Program-made: the position numbers and the translations under genes | From: Cyrtodaria siliqua | Lineage: Eukaryota > Mollusca > Bivalvia > Adapedonta > Hiatellidae | Length of the DNA: 64,000 nucleotides | Reading direction: 5' to 3' | Assembly (NCBI GenBank): GCA_037043455.1 | Contig: JAWPHD010000237.1 | Location: forward strand, 186,001 to 250,000 | Shown: positions 31,742 through 42,446 of the stretch, piece after piece | How positions within the stretch are numbered: the first letter of the stretch is position 1 | How the letters are laid out: each line of letters begins with the position of its first letter | The notes under the pieces: generated by a model | Databases searched by the model: none | Seen by the model: the letters and a program-made list of their open reading frames with translations, nothing else | Told to the model about the DNA's origin: nothing

Positions 31742-32030
31742 GGCCAAAAAAAAAAACACTGTGTTTCCGGTGGCCCGACCGACCCTTTTTTAAGGGGCCG
31801 ACCCTAAAACTTATTATGAAAAAAATAAATAATTATTTATCACAATATATCGAGGTAAACTGACATTACAGAGAAACTTTTAATTGTATCATCAACTTGT
31901 TTGGGGTTTATGAGATAAATACATGTAGAATCTCAAAATATCTTGCTCCAAAAAAATGCCTAGGTACCGTACCTACCGACCCTAATTTTTTAGAGCATGC
32001 AATAGGAAACACACCTATTTTTTTTTGGCC
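31742..32030. mobile_element. MITE, GGCC family copy E, TSD TGA
   Basis: GGCCAAAAAAAAAAACACTG at the left and CACCTATTTTTTTTTGGCC at the right, with TGA flanking both ends (31739-31741, 32031-32033). Lies just upstream of PAM16 exon 2. A subfamily with CCGACCGACCCT internally, shared with copy F. Confidence 0.8.
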
Positions 32031-32194
32031 TGAGTAAAATACTCAAAAACTAAGCTTATCTACAGCTCTGGTCTTCAGAAACCTCTATTAATGGAGTTGA
32101 CCTGGATACCTAATGGTAAACCGGAGTACCAGTCAAAAGTGAAAGATAACCATTCTAAAAGTAAAAAAACATGAATGTATATTTGTACTTGCAG

Positions 32195-32368
32195 GCCAAA
32201 CATTTAATTCAGGTGATAATTGCGGGCACCCAGGTAGTGGGCAGGGCCTTCGCGAGGGCAGTAAGGCAGGAGTACCAGGCGAGTCAGCAGGCTGCACAGA
32301 GGGCAGGAGGCGGCAAACAAGGCACAAAGAGAGCCGCAGCAGACACTTACACAGGAATGTCGTTACAG
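32195..32368 (+). CDS. PAM16: PAM16 coding exon 2
   Basis: 58 codons follow acceptor TACTTGCAG at the codon after the initiator Met in orthologues; donor GTATGT follows at 32369. The exon holds the hydrophobic segment and the variable A/Q/G-rich linker ending TYTGMSLQ. Reading further upstream in frame gives an ATG at 32171, but those seven extra residues cover the acceptor tract, so I treat that as intron. Confidence 0.93.
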
Positions 32369-32448
32369 GTATGTAACACAGTAAAACAAACATCACCTAG
32401 TAGGGTTACAGTGTTTTGGCTGTTTTTGTATTACCAATGCCAAAACAT

Positions 32449-32490
<42 letters not shown>

Positions 32491-35400
32491 ACAAAAAAAG
32501 TAGCGAAAGTACTGAGTACAAAAATTCCCAGTTGAAAATAAAAGTAGCGAAAGTACTGAGTACAAAATGCTTTTAAATGTCCCTGTTGACCTTTGTGTAC
32601 TGTCAACATTATTAAAGATACTCTAAAATATAATTATAAAACAAATGTTTTACTATATTTTTCTCCAATTTTATGTATGGGTTATGTACCCAAAATATAG
32701 GGGGAAAAACACTGCCCGACAAAAGGTCAAGAGGTTAAACAACTTGTTCTTAGGCAATTCATAATGACCTTCAGTGAGGGAGAAGTATTTGAAAATACAA
32801 TTTATTTGTATCTTTGTTTTATTTTTGTTAACTAGGTATGAATCATTAGTGAAATATGCACTGTGCTAACTAGAGGATATTTGTTGGTAGTAACGCCAGC
32901 ACGTGAGGCGATTTACATATATTTATTGCGCATAGAATATACATGTGGTTCTAAACTTTGACACGAATTAAGACTTATAAGCAAATGTAGAAAAAAGTAG
33001 TTCCATTTTTTCCGGCAGTGAAAATATAAACAATGAGAATATAAGGTTTATTCTAACCATACAATCCGCTTTTTCACTGGGAAGTATATAATAAATGTCT
33101 AATATTCCACGCTGGTGCTTCGATGAAACCTAATGATATAAAGTGTAAAGGTTGTTTGAAACATATTGCATTTAACTGCTTTGCTTGTGGATCTTTTGAA
33201 AAATAACTTGTGCTTAGGGAATTCGAAATAATTGCCCTTAGGAAAGGCGTGTGAGATATACTGCAATAGGCAGGTGAGGTTGGCGCTAAGGTTTCAGAAG
33301 TTGATTAGTTTGGTGTGTCTTTAAGCAAGATATTTGTCCTTGCCTAGTCTGTCGGATTGGGATGTAAACCGGGCAGTCCCTTAAACTGGAGTCTATTGTT
33401 CAAGAAATCTATCCTCCAAGCATGTTAAAGAACCATTGAAACCTATTTGATAGTAAGGGTAGGGTATGGTTCCCAGATTGCTCTCTATCCTTCTCCAGGC
33501 CCTCTCTCTGGGGCAGATCAAAATAGCCTAAACAATATATATATAAGATGAGCTGTTAAACAGTTCAGTTAAGACTTACAGTTCAATCTAGTTCACACAT
33601 CTTTAACGATAATAATGATATTGATCATTTTATTACCATTTTGCTAAATATTATGTTCTTTTTTTGCAGGAGGCCAAAGACATTTTACATATTTCGGACA
33701 TACACGACGTCGAAGAAGTTAAAACAAAATATGAACATTTATTCAAAGTAAATGAGAAATCTAAAGGAGGATCTTTTTACATACAATCCAAAGTGAGTAC
33801 GGTACACGTTTTATCCAAGTCAAGTATGCTTAGATAAATATATAAATGCCTGCGAGTCTGCCACTAGAACGTGCAGGGCTCGAAATTAGCACTAGTCCTG
33901 TAGCCCGAGGCTAGCAAAATGTTTGTGTCTGGGTAGTCACAAAAGTTGTTCAAATAAGAAATAAATTATAAATCGATAGATTGTGTAGTGACAACACTGT
34001 CTAACCTAACAAGTCTTTTAAAAACCTGATATTTTCAAAAGTTTAAATAAATGCATGCCTAAAAACCGAAACTTGAATAAAAATAGTATTTTCTGTTGAA
34101 TATTATATTGGCTAGTAAATTTTGAGCAGGTCTAGTGATTTTACCCAACTACTAGACCGGCCGGTGGTCTAGTAAACTAAAAATGTCAATTTCTAGCCCT
34201 GACGTGGCGCAGTAGTTTAATGGTTAGCACTCTGGCTCAGCAATCCAGGGATCGCTAGACTTTGGATTGTTTGCTGTATTTCCTACCTGGCTAGTCCTTC
34301 AGATACGACTTAAAACCAAGGTCCCCATATGCAGTCAAATGCACCATTAAAACCATGCATACACAACAGTCAACACTCAGAAGTGTTGGTCTCAGTGATT
34401 TTCAATGCGTGGTATTTGTCAGTGTGTACTGTGCATTCGCAGACATCGTGCACCCCAACTTTTAGACCAAAATCCTAGGAGAAACATTAATTGTTTTGTC
34501 TCAGTATTACATTGTAATGGCATAAGCCGGATGTCCTCCCCCACAAATGGATTGGCCATTTCATTTCAATGATTAAGAGGCATTTATAATAAGTTTTCTT
34601 TAGCACCCACATGATTTAAAATAATCTTTTTAAAATTTAGTTAAACATTTAAAGCCTAGATTTAGATCTTTATAAAATGCCTCTAAATTACTTAAAAGGA
34701 AATTGATAATTTGTTTTATTTTTATATTGGTAAAACAACAAAGTCAAAAGTCACATATTATAGAAATAAATTTATTGGTAAATCCATTTACATACAAACA
34801 TGTTCAATAACAGTTCACCAATGTGAAAAATGTTAACGAGTCGCCTCGAATCCGCCTCGTGCATGCCGGGCTACCAAGTTCAGTTTCTGGTAGCCCAGTG
34901 GGCTACCACAGATTTTAAAGATTTGTCGGACCCTGGACAACCTTTATACAGTTTTCATATACGGTGCCCGTTACACCTCAGTCTTCACAAACAACATTTT
35001 GAGCTACTAGCCCGTCAGGGCATGTGACTTGCAAAAGTTTACTACCCGAACACATTTCTACAGACCCAGATTTTTTAAAGTGTAGTTTTATTTTTAAATT
35101 AGACAAGTATTATTGTCACAAAAAGTTACATTTTCTGTAGAACAATATCACAAATAATTAAATAAAATAAAGAACTTAGATTGTTTTGACACTTTATTCT
35201 CAGTCATTGGGTCTGAAAATGATGGGTTCTGTTTATTATACCCCCCGCAGTGCGGGGGCTGGGGTATACTGGAATCACCTTGTCTGCCCTTAGACGCAAT
35301 TCTTGTCCGGGCTATTTCTCAATAACTCCTTCTTAGAATTTTCGCGAAACTTGCTTGGAAGTATTCCAGATCATACATGTATGTCCATGTCACTGTAGAT

Positions 35401-36130
35401 AAAATATCAAACAATTTCGATGCACGCCCTCAGTATAAAAAAAAAATTCGCTCGCTCCACGCATAATGGCTAATGGGTGCTTTAATTAACACATTATTAA
35501 ATCCTTTTATTTGAAAACGGATTTTTTTACCCTATCAGTGCACTACCGCAAGGAAGTATCTATATCGAGTGGACATGCGCATACTATGATGACGTTCCGG
35601 TTCGATAATTTTCCACAGAGTTATGGCCCTTTGTAGTTCAATTATCTGTCCATAGACACAATTCTTGACCGGACTATTTCTCAATAACTCCTTCTTAGAA
35701 TTTCGTGAAACTTGCTAGGAAGTATCAATATCGAGTGGACATGCGCATATTATCATGACGTTCCGGTTCGATAATTTTCCACTGAGTTATGCCCCTTTGT
35801 ATTTCTAATATATATAATATGAAATCCGTGACCGGGCTATTTCTCTAAAACTCCTTGTTAGAATTTAGCGAAACTTGCCAGGAAGTATCAATATCAAATG
35901 GAGATGTGCATACTGTCATGACGTTCCGGTTCAATAATTTTCCACTGAGTTATGGCCCTTTGTAGTTATAATATCTGTCCGTAGACGCAATTCTTATTCA
36001 GACTATTTCTCAATAACTCCTTCTTAGAATTTCGTGAAACTTGCTGGGAAGTATCAATATCGAGTGGACATGCGCATGTTATCATGACGTTCCGGTTTGA
36101 TAATTTTCCACTGAGTTATGGCCCTTTGCA

Positions 36131-36168
<38 letters not shown>

Positions 36169-39100
36169 CGAAATCCTTGTCCGGGCTAGTTCTCTAAAAC
36201 TCCTTGTTAGAATTTAGCGAAACTTGCTAGGAAGTATTAATATCAAGTGGAGATGTGCATACTGTCATGACGTTACGGTTCAGTAATTTCCTGCTGAATT
36301 ATGGCCCTTTTTAATGCATTTCATACTTGGTAGTGCAATAGAAATTTCTTGTCCGCGCTGTTTCTCTAAAACTCCTTGTTAGAATTTATTGAAACTTGCT
36401 AGGAATATCAAGTGGAGATGTGCATACTTTCATGACGTTCCGGTTCAATAATTTTCCACCGAGTTATGGCCCTTTTTAATGCATTTCATACCTGGTAGTC
36501 AAATAGAAAATTCTTGTTCGGGCTATTTCTCTAAAAAAAACATGTTATAATTTCGTGAAAGTTGCTACAAAGCATCAATATCAAGTGGGGATGCGCATAT
36601 TTTCGTGACATACCGAATCGATAATTTTCCACTCAGTTATGGCCCTTTGTATTTTTAATACATTTTATACTTGGTAGTCAAATAGAAAATTCTTGTCACG
36701 GCTTTTTCTCTATAATATACGTCTATGTATCTTATATGAACAAAGTCTTGTATGTTTACACACCCCACAACAAGTTGCCAGCAGGGGGTATTTGTCCGCC
36801 TCGGCGACAGTTCTAGTTTCATTCAAGTTTTTTTTTTAGTCACTAACGTCTGCATTACTTTTTAAGTGCCGGTCTTTTTCGGCCGGTTTACGCTCTTTCG
36901 AAATAATGAAGAAAGCTCATCGAAGGTTACAAATTAGACCGGAAATGATCTTCAGTTCATCCTACTGGCCACCAGCACTCTTCTCGGACTTTTGTCATTT
37001 TTTAACAAACAAAAACACACATGCATAGAGAGAGGCAGGCAGCTGCCGCGTTATCAGTCAGATTTACGTCGTGGTATTGATTCATACTAAATATTTCACG
37101 TTCATCCCCAACTTCGTTCGAAAACAGCAAATAAAATTGAAAACCAGTCTGTTCTGAAACCGAGAGTTGTATAAACGAAATAAATCGACTTTTAAATTAG
37201 TTCACAAGCTGTCGTTAATTTTTGGGTCTGATTTCGTTCTGGAATTTCATTTTCGTCTAAGTTTTAACATGCCCAATGGCTTGCAAAATGTACATGGCCA
37301 ACATGATTTTGTTTACTGACCGCGGGCTTTGGGCTACCGGCTAATACCGACTGACGTCTTACCAGTTAGCCATATAGTGTATAGTAACTCCCTCGCAGTT
37401 AATTGTACAGTGAGTGGTTTTGCAGTTTAGGCAAGTACATACGAAAAATTGACTTATGTAAGTTATGTATTAAATATATATGTTTTATTATATATTTTCA
37501 TTACATTATTAACATATTTCCTTTTTTAAAGTGATGAATTTCAAAACAGGCATATTTTTTTGTATTAAGTTTTATAAAAGTTTAGCAGGGATCAATTATA
37601 ACCATATAAAACAGAGAGTTTTTATAGTTTTTGTCTCGCCTTTTCGAAGCAAAAAAAGATACGTAGGTGTAGCAAAAAAAGATACGTAGGTGTTGCTTTT
37701 TCAGCGGCGGCAACATTCAAGTTTTGCGTTTAGGTCACTTTCTCACAAACTGTATGCACTAGACCTTTCAAACTTTGCTTATAGTTTTATCATGGGTGGT
37801 ACATCGCAATGTGAAAAAGCAAATGTGACCTTGACCCTCCAAGCAAGGGGAAGATAACTTAATTCTTTTTACATTCGACTTTTGCGTTTAGGTTATTTTC
37901 TCACAAACTATGCACTAGACCTTTCAAACTTTGCTTATAGTTGTATCTTGGGTGGTTCTTCGCAATGTGACAAAGCAAATGTGCATTTGACCTTGACACT
38001 CCAAGGAAGGGGCAGATAACCTTATAATATTTATATTAAACTTTTGCATTTAAGTTATTTTCTCACAAACTGTATAACTAGACCTTTCAAACATTGCTTA
38101 TAGTTGTATTTTGGGTGGTACATCGCAACATCTCAAAAAGCATATGTGGGTGTGACCTTCACCCTCCAAGCAAGGGGCAGATAACTTTAATTCTTAAGTT
38201 TACGTCACTTTCTCATGACCTAGCTATAATTATGCACTAGATGCTTTAAACCTAGTTTATAATTTAATCTTTGGAAGATAAAACCTTCTATTTTGACATA
38301 GTTGTGTCTTGGGTAGAGCATCTTTTTAGATGCATTCTTCTATGACCTTGACCTAATTTTTTAGGGGTGATGAGCCCCTTGTGGTTCCGGGGGCCCCTTT
38401 GGCTCTAGAGTAAACTGAGTGTCTACAATATAATTTGCAGCAACTTCGCAGTTCAGGGTGAGAAGGTTCTAGGCCCGTTCTCCATATTTTATCTAGATGT
38501 ACATGGAGGATGAGCCTGGCATGTTCATTCCTGTTAGGTGCCATATAACTTTTCATGTGTTGGTGCACCTTAAAACCCCAATTCAATTTAATTAGGGGTG
38601 ATGCCTTTTTTTTTATTTCTTCTTTTTTTTTCCAATAAGGCCTGCAGGTTAGCGGACCTACGATGCCATTGCGTTTGGACCCTGGTTTCTATAGGACCCT
38701 GGTTTCTATAGGACCCTATATCTCATTTTTATTGCAAAACTTTTCCCCAACAGGTGATGATTTTTTGGTGTTTTCCACAAAAAGTGTACACTTCCATCGG
38801 TATTGAGAGTATAGATAATATACAGAATGTTTCATCTTCTGTTCAGCTACAACTATCACCACTAACTTTCATTTGGTCATCTGCAAAATAAGTAACAATT
38901 CAGTACTTTTTCATATTCATTTTGACATAATTTCCTTCGATTCAGTACTCACAACATCTGATGGCTGTACACATGTCTGATTCCTATGTATCCTTCCCCT
39001 CTCTCTGGGGCGGCTCTGAATAACCTATACTGTGTTGATGAGCCGTTAAACAACATTCAATTCAATTCTATCTAACCCTAGACATCTCTATCTAACCCTA

Positions 39101-39700
39101 GACATCTCTATCTAACCCTGGACATCTCTAGATCTATCTAACCCTGGACATCTCTATCTAACCCTGGACATCTCTATCTAACCCTAGACATCTCTATCTA
39201 ACCCTGGACATCTCTATCTAACCCTGGATAAGATACTAGTAAGGCTGCATAAAAAAATATATGTGGTTCAGGTAACCCGACCGACCCTATTTTAAGGGGC
39301 CGACCCTAAAACCTTTTATGCAAAAATTTAAAAAAAATAAAAATATTGTTGACAATGCAGAAAAATTGAACTCAAGGTATAGTAATTTAACATATTAAAT
39401 TCATTATCAGAATTGAACTCATTATTGAGAAAAGAAAAAAAATTGCCAGTGTTACCTGAACCATACATATTATTTTGTTTGGCCTAACAGACAGCTCTAG
39501 ATGAGACCTAGAATAATCTCCATGTTTACACAATCTGTTAATCTGTCTTTCATCTTCAGGTTGTGAGAGCCAAGGAAAGAATTGATATGGAACAACAACA
39601 GAAATCACAGGCAGACGCAACACAGCAGACGTCATCACAGGCAGACACAACACAGCAGACGTCATCAGATACCCACACAGACAAGAAGTTAGACACGTGA
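32195..39700 (+). CDS. PAM16: PAM16 / Magmas, mitochondrial import motor subunit Tim16 (coding exons 2-4)
   Basis: Exons 32195-32368, 33670-33792 and 39560-39700 (stop TGA 39698-39700) encode 145 residues after the initiator Met. Signatures are the N-terminal hydrophobic segment [20 protein letters not shown], then a J-like domain with [29 protein letters not shown] and VVRAKERID. The tripeptide where true J proteins have HPD is degenerate, as usual for this family, so it should not stimulate Hsp70 ATPase but pair with Pam18/DNAJC19 in the TIM23-associated motor at the matrix face of the inner membrane. All introns (1301 and 5767 bases visible) have GT/AG ends in phase 0. The C-terminal tail is longer than in human (about 125 residues overall there, from memory) because of a 10-codon duplication. 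The start exon is missing or not identified. Confidence 0.93.
32452..32490. repeat. Poly-C tract in PAM16 intron
   Basis: Run of about 39 C. Frames through it are artefacts. Confidence 0.95.
33300..33575 (+). repeat. SINE-like remnant
   Basis: Contains CATGTTAAAGAACCATTGAA, CTCTCTCTGGGGCAGATCAA and GATGAGCTGTTAAACAGTTC, the last two shared with 38990-39065 (CTCTCTCTGGGGCGG, GATGAGCCGTTAAACAAC). This is a recurrent SINE-type 3' segment in molluscs. No polymerase III head was identified here. Confidence 0.55.
33670..33792 (+). CDS. PAM16: PAM16 coding exon 3 (J-like domain core)
   Basis: 41 codons between acceptor TTTGCAG and donor GTGAGT. They encode [20 protein letters not shown] followed by [20 protein letters not shown] and K. 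This is the helix II-III region of the J-like fold; the degenerate loop NEKS replaces HPD-type catalysis. Confidence 0.95.
33874..34201. mobile_element. MITE, CAGGG family copy H3, 328 bp, TSD ACGTG
   Basis: Starts CAGGGCTCGAAATTAGC and ends GTCAATTTCTAGCCCTG. ACGTG flanks both ends (33869-33873, 34202-34206). Lies 81 bases after PAM16 exon 3, directly upstream of a tRNA-like SINE head. Confidence 0.88.
34202..34520 (+). mobile_element. tRNA-derived SINE
   Basis: The head GTGGCGCAGTAGTTTAATGG plus TTAGCAC has the layout of a tRNA D-arm with the polymerase III A box; a weaker B-box-like GGATCGCTAGAC follows about 45 bases on. The body has no coding capacity. Classification rests on the A box; the 3' end is not defined. 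Confidence 0.5.
35238..36816. repeat. Composite repeat with ~180-bp units, ends ATACCCCC
   Basis: Starts ATACCCCCCGCAGTGCGGGG and ends CCAGCAGGGGGTATTTG...GACAGTTCTAG, giving short inverted ends. Inside are about eight units with CGGGCTATTTCTC, CATGACGTTCCGGTTCGATA and GAGTTATGGCCCTTTG. Includes a TA microsatellite at 36136-36166. Located in PAM16 intron 3. Confidence 0.82.
36830..37640. other. PAM16 intron 3, no feature seen
   Basis: No gene, RNA or tandem array recognised. Confidence 0.5.
37640..38360 (+). repeat. Composite repeat with ~155-bp units
   Basis: Three to four units sharing TTCTCACAAACTGTATGCAC, AGACCTTTCAAACTTTGCTT and GACCTTGACCCTCCAAGCAA. Head contains GTCTCGCCTTTTCG and a duplicated AAAAAAGATACGTAGGTGT. 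Confidence 0.8.
38390..38600 (+). repeat. SINE-type 3' segment
   Basis: Shares TTGCAGCAACT, ATGTTCATTCCTG/ATGTCCATTCCTG and GTGTTGGTGCACCTTAAAAC with 40880-40990. No tRNA head seen. Confidence 0.5.
38985..39065 (+). repeat. SINE-type 3' tail fragment
   Basis: CTCTCTCTGGGGCGGCTCTG and GATGAGCCGTTAAACAACAT followed by TTCAATTCAATTC; related to 33500-33575. Confidence 0.6.
39058..39236. repeat. 20-bp tandem repeat (TCTATCTAACCCTGGACATC), 9 copies
   Basis: Nine copies with a TAACCCTGG/TAACCCTAG alternation in PAM16 intron 3. The TAACCC string is part of a 20-base unit and not telomeric. Confidence 0.92.
39243..39484. mobile_element. MITE, GGCC family copy F, TSD TAA
   Basis: Left GGCTGCATAAAAAAATATAT and right ATATTATTTTGTTTGGCC, interior CCGACCGACCCTATTTTAAG as in copy E. 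TAA flanks both ends (39240-39242, 39485-39487). It ends 75 bases before PAM16 exon 4. Confidence 0.82.
39560..39700 (+). CDS. PAM16: PAM16 coding exon 4 (C-terminus and stop)
   Basis: 46 codons plus TGA follow acceptor CATCTTCAG. It begins with the conserved VVRAKERID helix end and then diverges into a Q/S/T-rich tail. Within it a 30-base unit is tandemly duplicated ([10 protein letters not shown] then [10 protein letters not shown]). The 3' UTR presumably follows; no clear AATAAA was found in the next several hundred bases. Confidence 0.93.
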   Translation, partial: VVRAKERIDMEQQQKSQADATQQTSSQADTTQQTSSDTHTDKKLDT

Positions 39701-40344
39701 CACAAATCATGCCACATTTAAAACTCGTTAAGACCAAAGGGCTGTCTCTACGTGTTCTCCAATTTGTGAGTGGATCAGTATACAGACATGCAGCTCATTC
39801 GACGGACAGCAACAACAATGTGTGTAGAACTGACGGACAGCAACAACGATGTGTGTAGAGCTAAGGTTAAAAGTTCATTCCACAGTATAGGCAGACTATA
39901 CAGCCATGTGTATGGGCTATAATTGTATTATTATTTGACATTTTATGTTGAAATTTTTCCAGGTGAAATAGCAAATTAGATGTGTTTGAAGGACTTATTA
40001 CTTTGTAGAGATAGCCCTGTAATTTGTGATTGAAACGGTGCAAATATGAGTGTGCAAATGAAAAAAATATCGTTCACATCGACTCGTGATCCATTCGTGT
40101 GACATTACCGGTACTTGATAGAACTTGTGAAAACTGGCGGAGACAGAAAAAGTCAATGTGATCCTGATTTCTGATCTTCCGTCGTAAGTCTGAGTCTGAC
40201 ATTGGTGTTATGAATGATCATCACAGTGAAGCTGATTTTAATATTTGTTTTTAGTGCCTAGACTGATATATATGTGATATTTAGTTATACTTATATCTTC
40301 TCTCTATGAGTGAGTTTATATTGAGCCCATGAGATACTCTAGAT

Positions 40345-40405
40345 GTAATTGTACCATAGCTCTAATGGTTTTCCTTTGTTCCTGCTTATGATATAATTTT
40401 CACTT
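40345..40405 (+). repeat. Dispersed repeat fragment shared with 18238-18295
   Basis: GTACCATAGCTCTAATGG and TTTCCTTTGTTCCTGCTTA followed by ATATAATTTTCA occur in both places. Confidence 0.8.
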
Positions 40406-40859
40406 GAATGCCTGGTGTTCCAACCCAGTTAGGTGCTCTTCAGTGCAGGAGGGTAATGAGGGATTCGACTCCAGTAACCCTGCACATTAGTTGGGCTACC
40501 CTATTTGATGCTGGTACTCTGTCCATATTAGAGCACAGACTAAGAGGATAAACAATGCAAAAATATTATTGGTCAAGATTTAACGGCGGAGTTTTTTTCT
40601 AATCATGGGAACAGCTTTTACTGTACGGTAGGGCCCCATATGAACTCCCTCTACATGTACTTGTTTCAGCATGGTCTATGCACTATTCATTTAACTTTTA
40701 GGAAAGTGGCCTTCTGTGGTTTTCAAGCAAGAATATGGTCACTAGCTATCCAGGTAAAATTCCCCAATGTTCATGTTCATATTGTCATGTTTTATTATGT
40801 TCATTTATGGTCTTCATTATCATCCCTTTATTGTTTCATGCACTATTTGAGTGGTGGCA

Positions 40860-40990
40860 GAAAACAGTGAATAATGCAGTGTCTACAACAGAATTTGCAG
40901 CAACTCTGACCTCACCTGGAATGTCCATTCCTGGTCATGCCATGGAACTGGTTAGTGTTGGTGCACCGTAAACACCAATTCAGTTAGGAA
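40860..40990 (+). repeat. SINE-type 3' segment
   Basis: TTTGCAGCAACTCTGACC and GTGTTGGTGCACCGTAAACA then CCAATTCAGTTAGG. Related to 38390-38600. Confidence 0.55.
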
Positions 40991-41393
40991 TAACTTACCT
41001 ATAATAATTCTATACAGTGTTTTATTTGATTCGTGTTATACAAGTGTTACTGGTTTAGGGAATTACAAGACAATCACTGTGCTTCAGGGCTATTCCATTA
41101 AAACATACATGGGACCCCAGGAAGGCACTTTTGAAATTGAACACCCACCCATAGATGCAAAATTTCGTTTAAAGAACCAAATTTCAGAAAACAGGATTCT
41201 CCCATAGATGTTTAATAAATTGCCTTCCTGGGCAGTGGGGTCCCAGATATGTTTTAATGGAATAGCCCTCATCATAAGCCCTCTAAAATACCATTCAGCC
41301 TATTAAGACAGCATGTCTTTATTGTTTTTAAGTTTGAAACAAACAGTAAATACCTGTTTCTCTTGCGATCCCTGCATCTTTGTCTTTAAAGTA

Positions 41394-41630
41394 ACAGCAC
41401 CACTGTGGCTAGGTAATAATTTAAGACGCTGCGTCTAAAATGTTCTCACCTCTCACCGCTGCTGGTTTGAATCCCACGCAGCTCCACTTGTCAAGTGAGC
41501 AGGTGTGGATTCTTACAGAAGGTGGGAGGTATGCTGTCTACCTCTATCGCAAAAAAAATGACTGTGATGTATGGCCTAACATGTGCTAAAAATGGCGTAA
41601 AACACCATTCATACCAACAAGATGGTCTTC
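41394..41630 (+). mobile_element. tRNA-derived SINE (Leu/Ser-like head)
   Basis: GTGGCTAGGTAATAATTTAA followed by GACGCTGCGTC resembles the A-box arm of a tRNA-Leu/Ser; GGTTTGAATCC is one base from a perfect polymerase III B box. The spacing includes an extended variable-arm-like stretch. A body with ATGGCGTAAAACACCATT follows. It does not fold as an intact tRNA, so I call it a SINE. Confidence 0.6.
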
Positions 41631-41649
41631 ACGGTAGGACGCAATCTAA

Positions 41650-42100
41650 ATGAATGGCAGAGGTAATAAAGCTGTTTTTATGGCAGAGGTTATAAAGCTG
41701 TTTTTATGGCAGAGGTAATAAAGCTGTTTTTATGACAGAGGTAATAAAGCTGTTTTTATGGCTGAGGTAATAAAGCTGTTATTATGGCAGATGTAATAAA
41801 GCTGTTTTTATGGCAGATGTAATAAAGCTGTTTTTATGACAGAGGTAATGAAGCTGTTTTATGGTCGAGGTAATAAAGCTGTTTTTATGGCAGATGTAAT
41901 AAAGCTGTTTTTTTATGGCTGAGGTTATAAAGCTGTTTTTATGGCAGATGTAATAAATAAAGCTGTTTTTATGGCAGATGTAATAAAGCTGTTTTTATGG
42001 CCGAGGTAATAAAGCTGTTTTATGACAGAGGTAATAAAGCTGTTTTTATGGCAGATGTAATAAAGCTGTTTTTATGGCCGAGGTAATAAAGCTGTTTTTA
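41650..42100. repeat. 25-bp minisatellite, about 18 copies, each with AATAAA
   Basis: Unit is ATGGCAGAGGTAATAAAGCT plus GTTTTT. Each unit but one or two has AATAAA followed by a GT/T-rich stretch, formally a polyadenylation signal with a downstream element. Confidence 0.93.
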
Positions 42101-42352
42101 CATTAACTTTAAATGCATTTAAACATTATTCAACTCATATGCAACCAGAAGAAAATGAATACACTTTTCAAAATAATTTCTTCTACCTGTTAAAAGATAT
42201 TTTCTTTAATAAAAAAAATGCATTCACGTTCATCATGTTTTTTATAAGTTAATGAAGATATTGTTTATTATTGCTGTTGCAACATAACTTGATTAATAAT
42301 GATTGAATTTTAGCTCAAGCTTTTGAAGAAAAGGCAAGCTGTTCTACTCGCC

Positions 42353-42446
42353 GAGGCATCAGCATCCCAGCTGGTTAACCTTTTAAGTTAAATTCGCACG
42401 GAGGCATCAGCATCCCAGTTGGTTAACCTTTTAAGTTAAATACGCA
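42353..42446. repeat. 48-bp tandem duplication
   Basis: GAGGCATCAGCATCCCAG and TGGTTAACCTTTTAAGTTAA occur twice in succession. Confidence 0.93.

Noticed and set aside
32171..32194. PAM16 start at the in-frame ATG at 32171
   Set aside because: The added residues cover the TTTGTACTTGCAG acceptor, and orthologues begin M-A-K, matching a splice after the ATG.
32171..32609. Proline- or glycine-rich frames across the poly-C run
   Set aside because: Homopolymer artefact; the plus frame runs past the PAM16 exon 2 donor into the intron.
39058..39236. Interstitial telomere repeat (TAACCC)
   Set aside because: TAACCC is only part of a 20-bp unit and is never repeated back to back.
41394..41480. Intact tRNA-Leu/Ser gene
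   Set aside because: The B box is good but the arms do not pair as a complete tRNA and a SINE-like body follows.
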